Shown here in pieces: positions 1 through 6,916 of a DNA stretch of 19,806 nt. The stretch is taken from assembly GCA_023457715.1 (NCBI GenBank), contig JAEWKR010000016.1, positions 1 to 19,806 on the forward strand, in the 5' to 3' direction. Below the pieces are notes generated by a model that was not told the origin of the DNA, ran no database searches, and was given only the letters and a program-made list of their open reading frames with translations. The translations under genes were made by a program, and so were the position numbers. This stretch comes from Verrucomicrobiota bacterium (lineage in GTDB: Bacteria > Verrucomicrobiota > Verrucomicrobiia > Opitutales > Opitutaceae). Each line of letters starts with the position of its first letter. The first letter of the stretch is position 1.

Positions 1-278
1 GCCGCAAGAAGGCATAGAGCAGCCGAGCCGTAACCAAACTGCCCACGGAACACACGGAATACACGGAAGCCTCCCGCGAAGCGCGCGTACCGAACGGAGT
101 GAGATCGGACATCGCCGCGAATCAATCCAGCGGGATCGCCGTAGCGTAGGCGTCCCGCCTGCGTAAGGACGGACGTTCGAGACCCAGCTAGGTGAAAAAT
201 CCTCGCAAGACGGGGTGATGCTGCAGGACAGCACTGCAGAAGTCGCAAGCAACCAATCGGCTCTCCGCTCTTCCGCGA
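1..278. other. Gene-free left margin with repeat remnants
   Basis: I see no convincing gene here. The first 17 bases (GCCGCAAGAAGGC...) repeat the word found at 4789-4801 inside the palindromic spacer upstream of ilvD, so the window may open inside a similar element. Positions 45-69 hold a short array built on ACACGGAA. Around 131-158 there is a GTAGGCGTCCCGCCT-type sequence that faintly resembles the second half of the 79-bp palindromic repeat found elsewhere in the window. All are degenerate. Confidence 0.4.
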
Positions 279-1025
279 CTATCCGGGAAACAGCTTCGAG
301 TGTCGCAGGCCCATTCTCGCCAGGCGGAACTCCACCGCGGTGGCAAGGCAGCCGAGGCCGTATTTCACGCTGCGGCGGAAATTGATCGAGGAGGCCTCGG
401 GAAAGTACTTCGTCGGACAGCTGACCTCCGCGACGGTGAATCCATGCCAGAGAACCTGCGCCAGCATCTGGTTGTCGAAAACGAAGTCGTCGGAGTTTTG
501 CTGCCAGCGCACCTTCGTCAGCACGTCGCGGGAAAAGGCCCGGTAACCCGTATGATACTCGGAAAGCTTGGCCCCGAGCAGAAGATTCTCCGCCAGGGTC
601 AGGACGCGGTTGGCGACATACTTCCAGCCGGGCATCCCGCCGCGCATCGCCTGGTTGCCGAGGATGCGGCTCCCGATGACGCAGGGGTAGAGGCCGTTGG
701 CGATCATGGACACCATGGCGGGGATCAGCCTGGGGGTGTACTGGTAGTCCGGATGCACCATGATGGTGATGTCCGCGCCGCGCGCGAGGGCCGCCGCGTA
801 GCACGTCTTCTGGTTGCCGCCATAACCGCGGTTGCGCGGGTGCGCGATCACGTGGGTGTGCGGCAGTTCGCGCGCGAGCCGCACGGTCTCGTCGCGGCTG
901 GCGTCGTCGACGACGATCACCTCATCCACCACTCCCTGCGCCATCACCTCGTCATACGTGCGGCGGAGCGTCAGCGCCGCATTGTAGGCGGGCATGATGA
1001 CGACGATTTTCTGATTTTGGTACAC
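279..1025 (-). CDS. Family 2 glycosyltransferase, DPM1/DPG-synthase-like
   Basis: A 248-residue GT-A fold glycosyltransferase that probably moves a sugar from a nucleotide donor to a polyprenyl-phosphate or another envelope acceptor. The N-terminus has the GT2 opening IVVIMPAYNAALTL (7-20), then EVIVVDDASRDET (35-47) with the first nucleotide-binding acidic residues. HPDYQYTP (91-98) stands where the metal-binding D-x-D/Q region lies, and HTGYRAFSRD (158-167) is a loop typical of dolichol-phosphate-mannose-synthase-like enzymes. There is no C-terminal membrane segment, so it should be soluble or peripheral. The start is GTG at 1025, preceded by a C-rich tract rather than a Shine-Dalgarno sequence. 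It diverges from the lipoprotein gene. Donor and acceptor cannot be told from sequence; the family call is firm. Confidence 0.93.
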   Translation of the reverse strand: MYQNQKIVVIMPAYNAALTLRRTYDEVMAQGVVDEVIVVDDASRDETVRLARELPHTHVIAHPRNRGYGGNQKTCYAAALARGADITIMVHPDYQYTPRLIPAMVSMIANGLYPCVIGSRILGNQAMRGGMPGWKYVANRVLTLAENLLLGAKLSEYHTGYRAFSRDVLTKVRWQQNSDDFVFDNQMLAQVLWHGFTVAEVSCPTKYFPEASSINFRRSVKYGLGCLATAVEFRLARMGLRHSKLFPG

Positions 1026-1043
1026 GAGCGGCTGGGGGCGACG

Positions 1044-1070
1044 CTTCGGCCCGCCCGGGGGGCGCCGAAG
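1044..1070. repeat. Perfect 7-bp inverted repeat in the divergent spacer
   Basis: CTTCGGC at 1044-1050 and GCCGAAG at 1064-1070 form a perfect stem around a very GC-rich loop. It lies between the divergent glycosyltransferase and lipoprotein starts, just upstream of the GTG at 1025. It could be an operator or a leader hairpin, but nothing decides this. No T-run follows. Confidence 0.4.
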
Positions 1071-1164
1071 GTTCGACCCGGTTTACCCCGTGCTGCGCGG
1101 GCGTAAAGCCCTTACTGGCTTGATAGTTTGGCGTTCCGCCGTTTCGTGTGGCTTCCTCATCCCT

Positions 1165-1500
1165 ATGCAGAAGCTGCTCGTTGGAATCCTTGCCCTGGCC
1201 CTCGCTGCCGGTTGCCGCAACCTGCCTGACGGTTCCGAGTCGGTGCGGGAGGTGGTTCATGCCTACCTCGGTGCCGACGTGGGCACGGCGGGTCCGTTTT
1301 ATCGCGGGGCGATGAAGGAGATCGGGATGCTCAGCGCCGACGACCAGCGCAGCGTGGAAAGTCTGGTCAACGACGGAGCCGCGGTGTTTCTCGTCTTCGG
1401 CGAGGCCGGCCGGCCGGCGAATAGCGGCGCGTCGCGCGTCATCGTCGTGAAGGAGCGGAAGGTGGTGGGGGACTACCGGGCCGCCGCTCCGACGCGGTGA
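1165..1500 (+). CDS. Small putative lipoprotein of unknown function
   Basis: A 111-residue protein starting at ATG 1165. The N-terminus is a clear type II signal peptide: MQK, a hydrophobic stretch LLVGILALA, then the lipobox LAAGC with Cys18 as the lipidated residue. The mature part is hydrophilic and contains FLVFGEAGRPANSGASRVIVVKERKVVGDYRA, a short beta-rich tail. I recognise no family. The frame is open from 1090, but starting there would put about 25 residues in front of a textbook lipoprotein signal, so 1165 is preferred. The start is preceded by a C/T-rich tract (CTTCCTCATCCCT) and no Shine-Dalgarno. It is 77 bp upstream of the methyltransferase gene and may be cotranscribed with it. 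Confidence 0.78.
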   Translation: MQKLLVGILALALAAGCRNLPDGSESVREVVHAYLGADVGTAGPFYRGAMKEIGMLSADDQRSVESLVNDGAAVFLVFGEAGRPANSGASRVIVVKERKVVGDYRAAAPTR

Positions 1501-1577
1501 TCGCGGGAGCGAGGCCACGGCCGCCGCAGGCGCATCTTTTTTGTGGCGCGTGAACGCGAAGCCGCAAGGGTGAGGGC

Positions 1578-2744
1578 GTGACCAACGCCCCGTCCCTCAA
1601 ACTCAAAGCCAACGCCCGCGCGCGCGTGCTCACCGGGCATCCCTGGGTATTCGCGAACGAGGTCGAAGCCCTGGTCGGGCCCGAGCACGACGGCGAGGTG
1701 GTCGAATGTCGCGACCGCACGGGCCGCTTCATCGGCACCGGGATCTACAATTCCCGCTCCCAGATCGTGTGGCGGCGGTTGAGCCGCGACCGCGTCACTC
1801 TCGACGCTGCGTATCTTCGCGGCGCGGTGGCACGGGCGGTGTCCCGGCGCGCCCCGGAGGCCGGGCGCCGCGTGATCTGGTCCGAGTCCGACGATCTGCC
1901 GGGTGTCGTCGTCGATCAATTCGAGGACACGCTGGTGGTGCAGATCCAGTCGCTCGCGATGGAGAAGCGGTCGGGCTTGCTGGATGACGCTTTGGCCGAG
2001 GCGCTCGGGCCGGCCGAGATCATTCATCGCAACGACGCTCCGATCCGCCGGCTGGAGGGTTTGCCCGCCGAGGTGCACACGCGCTCGGGCACCGACTGGG
2101 CTCCGCGTTGGCTGAAGATCGGGGGCTTCGAATACTGGCTCGATCTGCAGCACGGCCAGAAAACGGGTTTCTATCTTGACCAGCGGTTCCAGCATGCCGC
2201 GGTCGCCCGCTACTGCGCGGGCAAACGCGTGCTCGATGCGTTCTGCAACCAAGGATCGTTTGCCCTGCACGCGGCGCGCGCGGGGGCCACGGAAGTGCTT
2301 GGGCTCGACAGCGCGGAGGACGCGATCGCGGCTGCCCGTCGCAACGCCGGGCGCAACGGGGTCAATCCGGAGTTCCAACTCGTCAATGTCTTCGACTGGT
2401 TCAACGATCCGGCCCGCGCGGTCGAACCCCTCTGGGACGTGATCATCCTCGACCCGCCGCCCTTCGCCAAGTCGAAGAGTGCGCTCGAAGGCGCGCTGCG
2501 CGGGTACAAGGAGATCAACCTCCGCGCGATGCGCCGTCTGGTCCCCGGCGGTGTGCTCGCGACCTACACGTGCTCCCATCACATGCAGGACGCCGAGCTG
2601 CGCGGCGTGCTCGCCGAAGCGGCCGCCGACGCCCGGCGCAAGGTCCGGGTTCTCGAATGGGCTCACCAGCCGCCCGATCACCCCGTCCTCGCAACCATGT
2701 CCGAAAGCGAGTACCTGCGCGGGTATGTGTTGCAGGTGGAGTAA
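1578..2744 (+). CDS. rlmI: Class I rRNA (cytosine-5) methyltransferase, RlmI-like
   Basis: A 388-residue SAM-dependent methyltransferase of the PUA-domain RlmI/YccW group, whose characterised member methylates C1962 of 23S rRNA. An N-terminal PUA-like domain (about 1-75, with GHPWVFANEVE at 20-30) precedes a central linker domain and the Rossmann domain. Visible motifs are GFYLDQR (197-203), SAM motif I VLDAFCNQGSFALHAA (218-233), the acidic motif GLDSAED (242-248), DPPPFAKSK (292-300) and TCSHHM (331-336) at the catalytic-cysteine position. The start is GTG 1578 with AGGGTGAGG just upstream, the only Shine-Dalgarno-like signal among the window's genes. The last 16 or so codons have been copied into the downstream spacer at 2968-3015. 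The target base is inferred from the family. Confidence 0.9.
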   Translation: MTNAPSLKLKANARARVLTGHPWVFANEVEALVGPEHDGEVVECRDRTGRFIGTGIYNSRSQIVWRRLSRDRVTLDAAYLRGAVARAVSRRAPEAGRRVIWSESDDLPGVVVDQFEDTLVVQIQSLAMEKRSGLLDDALAEALGPAEIIHRNDAPIRRLEGLPAEVHTRSGTDWAPRWLKIGGFEYWLDLQHGQKTGFYLDQRFQHAAVARYCAGKRVLDAFCNQGSFALHAARAGATEVLGLDSAEDAIAAARRNAGRNGVNPEFQLVNVFDWFNDPARAVEPLWDVIILDPPPFAKSKSALEGALRGYKEINLRAMRRLVPGGVLATYTCSHHMQDAELRGVLAEAAADARRKVRVLEWAHQPPDHPVLATMSESEYLRGYVLQVE

Positions 2745-2757
2745 GGCCCCGTCCCGG

Positions 2758-2929
2758 GGAAATCCCAAATCCCAAAGGTCCAAACGTCCAAATAAATCCC
2801 TATATCCAGAATTCAAGGGGCGGGCTGAAGCGCCGCCTTTCTCGCGAACCGCGTGATGTGGGTTTGAATTTTGATCATTGGGATTTTTTTGGGATTTGGA
2901 CTTTTGGGATTTGGGATTTTGGAATTTTC
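2758..2929. repeat. Imperfect palindrome with TTTGGGA-type arms, copy 1
   Basis: The left arm at 2758-2800 is a string of words of the AAATCCC and AAACGTCC type. The right arm at 2879-2929 is the complementary vocabulary GGGATTT and GGACTTTT. The core contains a GGCGGGCTGAAGCGCCGCC-like hairpin around 2820-2840. Between convergent genes it could fold as a bidirectional terminator, although the arms are far longer and looser than an intrinsic terminator. Confidence 0.85.
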
Positions 2930-3027
2930 TTCCCGAGCCGCCCTACAACCCAAACACCTTCAACACGCCGTCCTCGCAACCATGTCCGAAAGCGAGTACT
3001 TGCGCGGGTATGTGTTCCCCGTCCCGG

Positions 3028-3214
3028 GGAAATCCCAAATCCCAAAGGTCCAAACGTCCAAATAAATCCCAGCGGGCCAATATCCAGAATTCAAGGGGCG
3101 GGCTGAAGCGCCGCCTTTCTCGCGAACCGCGTGATGTGGGTTTGGATTTTGATCATTGGGATTTTTTTGGGATTTGGACTTTTGGGATTTGGGATTTTGG
3201 GATTCGGGATTTTC
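3028..3214. repeat. Imperfect palindrome with TTTGGGA-type arms, copy 2
   Basis: This is the second copy of the palindrome, with its left arm at 3028-3070 and right arm at 3156-3214. It matches copy 1 apart from an insertion near 3071 and a longer run of GGGATT words at the right end. It ends about 14 bp before the stop codon of the membrane-protein gene. Confidence 0.85.
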
Positions 3215-3227
3215 TCCCCGAGCCTCC

Positions 3228-4727
3228 CTACAACCCAAACACCTTCAACACCCCTCCCCACAGCGAGCTCCAGAACTTCCGGGCATTCCTGGCGTCGCCG
3301 GCGGAGGCAACCTGCTGGCAGATGAAGACGCCTCGACCCGTGAAGAGATCGTCGAAGAGCGGGTTCATCCCCCGGTAGTACCCCCAGAAGGTTTCGGCGC
3401 GCACCGGACGGTAGGAGAGGTTGGGCGTGAATCCGACGGTCGCGTCCTGATTCGTACGGCGCGAGGGCAGGGCGGCGCCCGCATTCGCCGTGAGGTCTTC
3501 CGCGCGCACGCCCCGGCTGCCCGCGAGAATGAGCCGGCAGGGTCCGACAAATTCAAAGAACCGGAACTGCAGCGTCATCCAGGACTGCCAGCGGAAGAGC
3601 TGCCAGTGGCGACGAATCTTCAGCCGGCCCGGTTGCCCATTGAGCGCCCCGACCAGGAAACGCGGCCGAAGGACGAGCGACGCACCTTGGGGAATGAAGA
3701 CGAGCGACAGCTCTGTGTGCGGATCGGATTGGTTCGAGAGAGTGGCCCGCAGGCTGCGCTGCATCGCCGACAGAGGGGTGCCTTGCTCGGCCGTGGCGCC
3801 GGCTTCAGCCGGTACCTGGCTTGGTGCGGCGTTCGCCAGCTCAACCAGCTCCACGAGCCCCGCGGCCAGTGACGTCAACGGCAGCCGCCAGTCGAACAGG
3901 TAGCGGGTTCGGCGGACAAAACCCTCGTCCGCCGCCTGCAGGTACACCTCCTTGATCCACAACCGCTCCCCGGGAGCCACCGTGACGTCCAGCGCCACCC
4001 GGCTTTGCGTGAGCGTGGGGAGCGCGTCCGCGTGCTCCTGCAGCCGCACCGGCCGCCCCTTGGCGACGATGGGCGCGACCCCAAAATAGAGGAGCAGTTT
4101 GGCGAGGCTGGGTCCCACGAGGTACAACAACCCGGCCAGGGCGATCCACCACCGCAGCGGGAGTCGTGCGCCCAGGACGGTCACCTCGTAACCCCAGATC
4201 CGCTCGAGGTAGCCCACCACGGCGGAACGCTTCGTCTGCAGCTCCTGCAACTGCAACTCGAGCTTGCCCTGGGCCAGCCGGAGGCCGTCCCGCTCCCAGG
4301 TCGTGCGGGTGTACTGTTCCTGCAACTGCCCCGTCGTCTGCCGCAGCTGCCCGTGCAACGCGGTGACCGACGCGAGGCGCTCCTCGTTCTTCTGCTGTTG
4401 TTCGGGATTCCCGATCAGCCGGTCCCACGTGCTTTCCTGCGCGCGCAGGTCCGCGATCACCTTCTCCGCCTGACGCAGTCGCGCCTGCTCGGCCGCGAGC
4501 CGTTCGGAAATGCCGTTCAGTCGCTGCTCCACGTCGCTCAAGGCGGACTGGAGTTGCGCGCGCTGGCCCGACAGCAGCCGAAGCGAATCCTGCTGCCACT
4601 CGTGAACGGTGAGGTTGTCGCGGAGAAACAGCCACAACCCGCAGCCCGCGATGGCCAGAAGGGCGATCAGCAGGACGCCGGCGATCCGCTGCAGCAACCA
4701 ACGGCAGATTTTCACCAGAGTCATCAT
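3228..4727 (-). CDS. Membrane-anchored coiled-coil protein of unknown function
   Basis: A 499-residue protein I cannot assign to a family. It opens with a hydrophobic segment (about 14-35), followed by a long charged, Gln/Leu/Glu-rich helix that should form a coiled coil (about 45-175). A second hydrophobic segment (about 191-218) precedes a globular C-terminal half (about 225-499) rich in beta-type sequence and aromatic residues, including TLQFRFFEFVGPCRLIL, ETFWGYYRGMNPLFDDLF and GVFICQQ. Two membrane spans would place the coiled coil on one side of the inner membrane and the C-terminal domain on the other. IAGC at 26-29 resembles a lipobox, but the hydrophobic run continues past the Cys, so a transmembrane anchor is more likely. 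Two ATGs (4727 and 4724) are possible starts. Its 3' end was copied into the adjacent spacer. Confidence 0.82.
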   Translation of the reverse strand: MMTLVKICRWLLQRIAGVLLIALLAIAGCGLWLFLRDNLTVHEWQQDSLRLLSGQRAQLQSALSDVEQRLNGISERLAAEQARLRQAEKVIADLRAQESTWDRLIGNPEQQQKNEERLASVTALHGQLRQTTGQLQEQYTRTTWERDGLRLAQGKLELQLQELQTKRSAVVGYLERIWGYEVTVLGARLPLRWWIALAGLLYLVGPSLAKLLLYFGVAPIVAKGRPVRLQEHADALPTLTQSRVALDVTVAPGERLWIKEVYLQAADEGFVRRTRYLFDWRLPLTSLAAGLVELVELANAAPSQVPAEAGATAEQGTPLSAMQRSLRATLSNQSDPHTELSLVFIPQGASLVLRPRFLVGALNGQPGRLKIRRHWQLFRWQSWMTLQFRFFEFVGPCRLILAGSRGVRAEDLTANAGAALPSRRTNQDATVGFTPNLSYRPVRAETFWGYYRGMNPLFDDLFTGRGVFICQQVASAGDARNARKFWSSLWGGVLKVFGL

Positions 4728-4735
4728 CGCGAAGA

Positions 4736-4995
4736 GCTGTCAGCTTTCAGCGATCAGCGACCAGCTTCAAGCCCGCGGAAGACCATGGCCGCAAGAAGGC
4801 GCAGAAGACGCAAAAAAGAGAGCGACTTGAGGACCACGTACTCAACCCGGCTCTACGACCAGCCCGACTTCTTGCGCCGAGTAATCCCGCAATCCTTCGT
4901 TTCCTTCTGTTGAATGGATTGATTTGGTTGCGGCGCAGCCGCTCCGTGCCTCTTTGCGGCCCAAGGTTCGGGGCTGAACGCTGACTGCTGGGAGC
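4736..4995. repeat. Nested imperfect palindrome with heptamer arms upstream of ilvD
   Basis: The left arm at 4736-4777 reads as six in-register heptamers: GCTGTCA, GCTTTCA, GCGATCA, GCGACCA, GCTTCAA and GCCCGCG. The right arm at 4968-4995 is four heptamers (TCGGGGC, TGAACGC, TGACTGC, TGGGAGC) whose reverse complements have the same GCNNTCA shape. Nested inside, GGCCGCAAGAAGGC at 4788-4801 pairs imperfectly with GTGCCTCTTTGCGGCCC at 4947-4963. The 340-bp gap 4728-5067 contains no gene that I can support; the ilvD promoter must lie in or beside this element. Confidence 0.75.
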
Positions 4996-5067
4996 TCTTT
5001 CGAACGCTGCCGCCAATCGCGCTTGCCGCTCCGGGTGCCGTCTGGTGTTCTCGCACCTCTCTTTCCT

Positions 5068-6768
5068 ATGAGCTCCGCTTCCGACTCCACCCGCCAGCAT
5101 TCCGCGATTGTGTTCGATGGTCCCGATCGCGCCCCGAACCGGTCCATGCTCCGGGCCGTGGGCTTCAAGGATGAAGATTTCAAGAAGCCGGTCGTTGGCA
5201 TCGCCTCGACGTGGAGCATGGTCACGCCCTGCAATATGCACATCGACCAGCTCGCCCGGGATGCGGAGGCGGGCGCCAACGCCGCCGGCGGCAAGGCGAT
5301 CATCTTTGGCACGATCACGGTGTCCGACGGCATCAGCATGGGGACCCCGGGCATGCGCTACTCTCTCGTCTCGCGCGAGGTGATCGCCGACTCGATCGAA
5401 ACGGTCACCGGCGCCGAGGGCTTCGACGCGCTCGTTGCGATCGGCGGCTGCGACAAGAACATGCCGGGATGTCTCATGGCCATGGCCCGCCTGAACCGGC
5501 CCGCCGTGTTCGTCTACGGCGGCACCATTCTCCCGGGCATCCATCCCGACTCGAAGAAGGAATGCGATATCGTGTCGGTGTTCGAAGCCGTCGGACAGCA
5601 CGCGGCCGGCAAACTCAACGACGCCGAACTCAAGAAGGTCGAGGACTGCTCCATCCCGGGAGCCGGCTCCTGCGGCGGCATGTACACCGCGAACACGATG
5701 GCTTCCGCGATCGAGGCGCTCGGCATGAGCCTGCCAAACAGCTCCGCCCAGATCGCCATCAGCAAGGAAAAGAAGGAAGACTGCCGGCGGGCCGGCGAGG
5801 CGGCCCTGGCGCTGCTGAAGGCGAACATCCGCCCGCGCGATATTCTCACCAAGAAGGCGTTTGAAAACGCCATCACCGTCGTGATTGCACTCGGCGGCTC
5901 CACCAATGCGGTGCTGCACCTGCTTGCGATGGCGCATACGGCCGGCGCGAAGCTGACGATCGACGACTTCACCCGGATCGGCAGGCGGGTGCCCGTCCTC
6001 GCCGACCTGAAGCCGTCCGGCAAATACGGCATGGCGCACCTTTCGCGCATCGGCGGACTGCCGCCGCTGATGAAGATGCTGCTCGACCGCGGGCTGCTCC
6101 ACGGCGACTGCCTGACGGTCACCGGCCGGACCGTCGCCGAGAACCTGCGCGACGTGAAACCGTACCCGGCGAATCAGGACGTCATTCGTCCGTTCACCAA
6201 CCCGATCAAGCCCGACAGCCATCTGCGGATCCTTTACGGCAACCTCGCTCCGCAGGGTGCCGTGGCGAAGATCTCGGGCAAGGAAGGGCTCAAGTTTTCC
6301 GGCAAGGCCATCGTGTTCGAAGGCGAAGAGGCGGCGCTGACCGCCATTCTCAACGGCAAGGTCAAGGCCGGCCATGTGGTGGTCATCCGCAACGAAGGTC
6401 CGGTGGGCGGCCCCGGTATGCGCGAAATGCTTTCGCCGACGAGCGCCATCATGGGCAAGGGCCTCGGCAAGGAGGTCGCCCTCATCACGGACGGTCGCTT
6501 CTCGGGCGGCAGCCACGGCTTTGTCGTGGGTCACATCACCCCGGAAGCCGCGAGGGGCGGGCCGATCGGCGTGCTGCGGAACGGCGATCCTATCACCATT
6601 GATGCGGTGAAAAACGAACTCTCCCTGGATCTCCCGCCGAAGGAGCTGGCGTCCCGGTTGAAGAACTGGGCCCCCCGCAAGTCCCGTGAGACCCGCGGCG
6701 TGCTGGCGAAGTACGCGAAGCTCGTCGCCACCGCCTCCGAAGGCGCCGTCACCGACAAGTATTTGTGA
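5068..6768 (+). CDS. ilvD: Dihydroxy-acid dehydratase
   Basis: A 566-residue Fe-S dehydratase that converts 2,3-dihydroxy-isovalerate and 2,3-dihydroxy-3-methylvalerate to the 2-keto acids of valine and isoleucine synthesis in the cytoplasm. Three cluster-ligand cysteines sit in family context: TPCNMH (Cys55), GGCDKNMPGC (Cys128) and GSCGGMYTANTM (Cys202). ALGGSTNAVLHLLAMA, GPVGGPGMREML and TDGRFSGGSHGFVVGH are the later IlvD/Edd signatures. Length matches IlvD, and FDGPDRAPNRSMLRAVGF at the N-terminus favours IlvD over Edd or sugar-acid dehydratases. ATG 5068 is preferred to a TTG at 5023, which would add 15 atypical residues. The leader is C/T-rich (CGCACCTCTCTTTCCT) without a Shine-Dalgarno. 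No other ilv or leu gene is near. Confidence 0.96.
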   Translation: MSSASDSTRQHSAIVFDGPDRAPNRSMLRAVGFKDEDFKKPVVGIASTWSMVTPCNMHIDQLARDAEAGANAAGGKAIIFGTITVSDGISMGTPGMRYSLVSREVIADSIETVTGAEGFDALVAIGGCDKNMPGCLMAMARLNRPAVFVYGGTILPGIHPDSKKECDIVSVFEAVGQHAAGKLNDAELKKVEDCSIPGAGSCGGMYTANTMASAIEALGMSLPNSSAQIAISKEKKEDCRRAGEAALALLKANIRPRDILTKKAFENAITVVIALGGSTNAVLHLLAMAHTAGAKLTIDDFTRIGRRVPVLADLKPSGKYGMAHLSRIGGLPPLMKMLLDRGLLHGDCLTVTGRTVAENLRDVKPYPANQDVIRPFTNPIKPDSHLRILYGNLAPQGAVAKISGKEGLKFSGKAIVFEGEEAALTAILNGKVKAGHVVVIRNEGPVGGPGMREMLSPTSAIMGKGLGKEVALITDGRFSGGSHGFVVGHITPEAARGGPIGVLRNGDPITIDAVKNELSLDLPPKELASRLKNWAPRKSRETRGVLAKYAKLVATASEGAVTDKYL

Positions 6769-6916
6769 GGGAGAAGGGAATGAGGGAGTGGGGGAGCAAG
6801 GGGATGGGGGGCAGGCGTTCGCCCGGGAGGCGGACATCACCCCTTTCATTTCCCAACCGCTCACTTCTTCGATCCCCAACTCCCTTATCCCCTCACTCCT
6901 CCTCCCTTTTCCCGCC
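6769..6916. repeat. Purine/pyrimidine imperfect palindrome filling the ilvD-pgi spacer
   Basis: The left arm starts at the first base after the ilvD stop and is almost pure purine (about 6769-6813, words such as GGGAGAA, GGGAATG, GGGAGTG). The right arm (about 6872-6916) is the complementary pyrimidine vocabulary and ends at the base before the pgi ATG. In mRNA the two could pair and cover the pgi initiation region. The core includes GGCGTTCGCCCGGGAGGCGG. Confidence 0.8.

Larger units (their letters stand above)
2683..3252. repeat. Tandem duplication of a convergent intergenic region with both gene tails
   Basis: Two copies of a roughly 285-bp unit lie head to tail, about 2683-2967 and 2968-3252. 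Each contains the end of the rlmI coding region, a palindromic spacer, and the last codons of the convergent membrane-protein gene. The rlmI tail at 2683 recurs at 2968. The stop and tail of the minus-strand gene (3228-3252) recur at about 2943-2967. The copies differ by point changes and small indels: the second copy lacks about 15 bp spanning the rlmI stop and gains about 8 bp near 3071. Both genes keep one intact end, because the duplicated tails are only debris between them. Confidence 0.93.

Noticed and set aside
2871..3378. Short open frames through the duplicated palindrome encoding repeats of Phe, Gly, Leu and Trp (GFFWDLDFWDLGFWN-like)
   Set aside because: These are translations of the GGGATTT/GGACTTTT repeat words and of copied gene tails. 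They have no plausible start signal and no homology that I recognise.
4728..5067. T-box or attenuator peptide upstream of ilvD
   Set aside because: I found no T-box core, no run of Val, Leu or Ile codons in a leader frame, and no terminator with a T-run. The space is taken up by a palindromic repeat.
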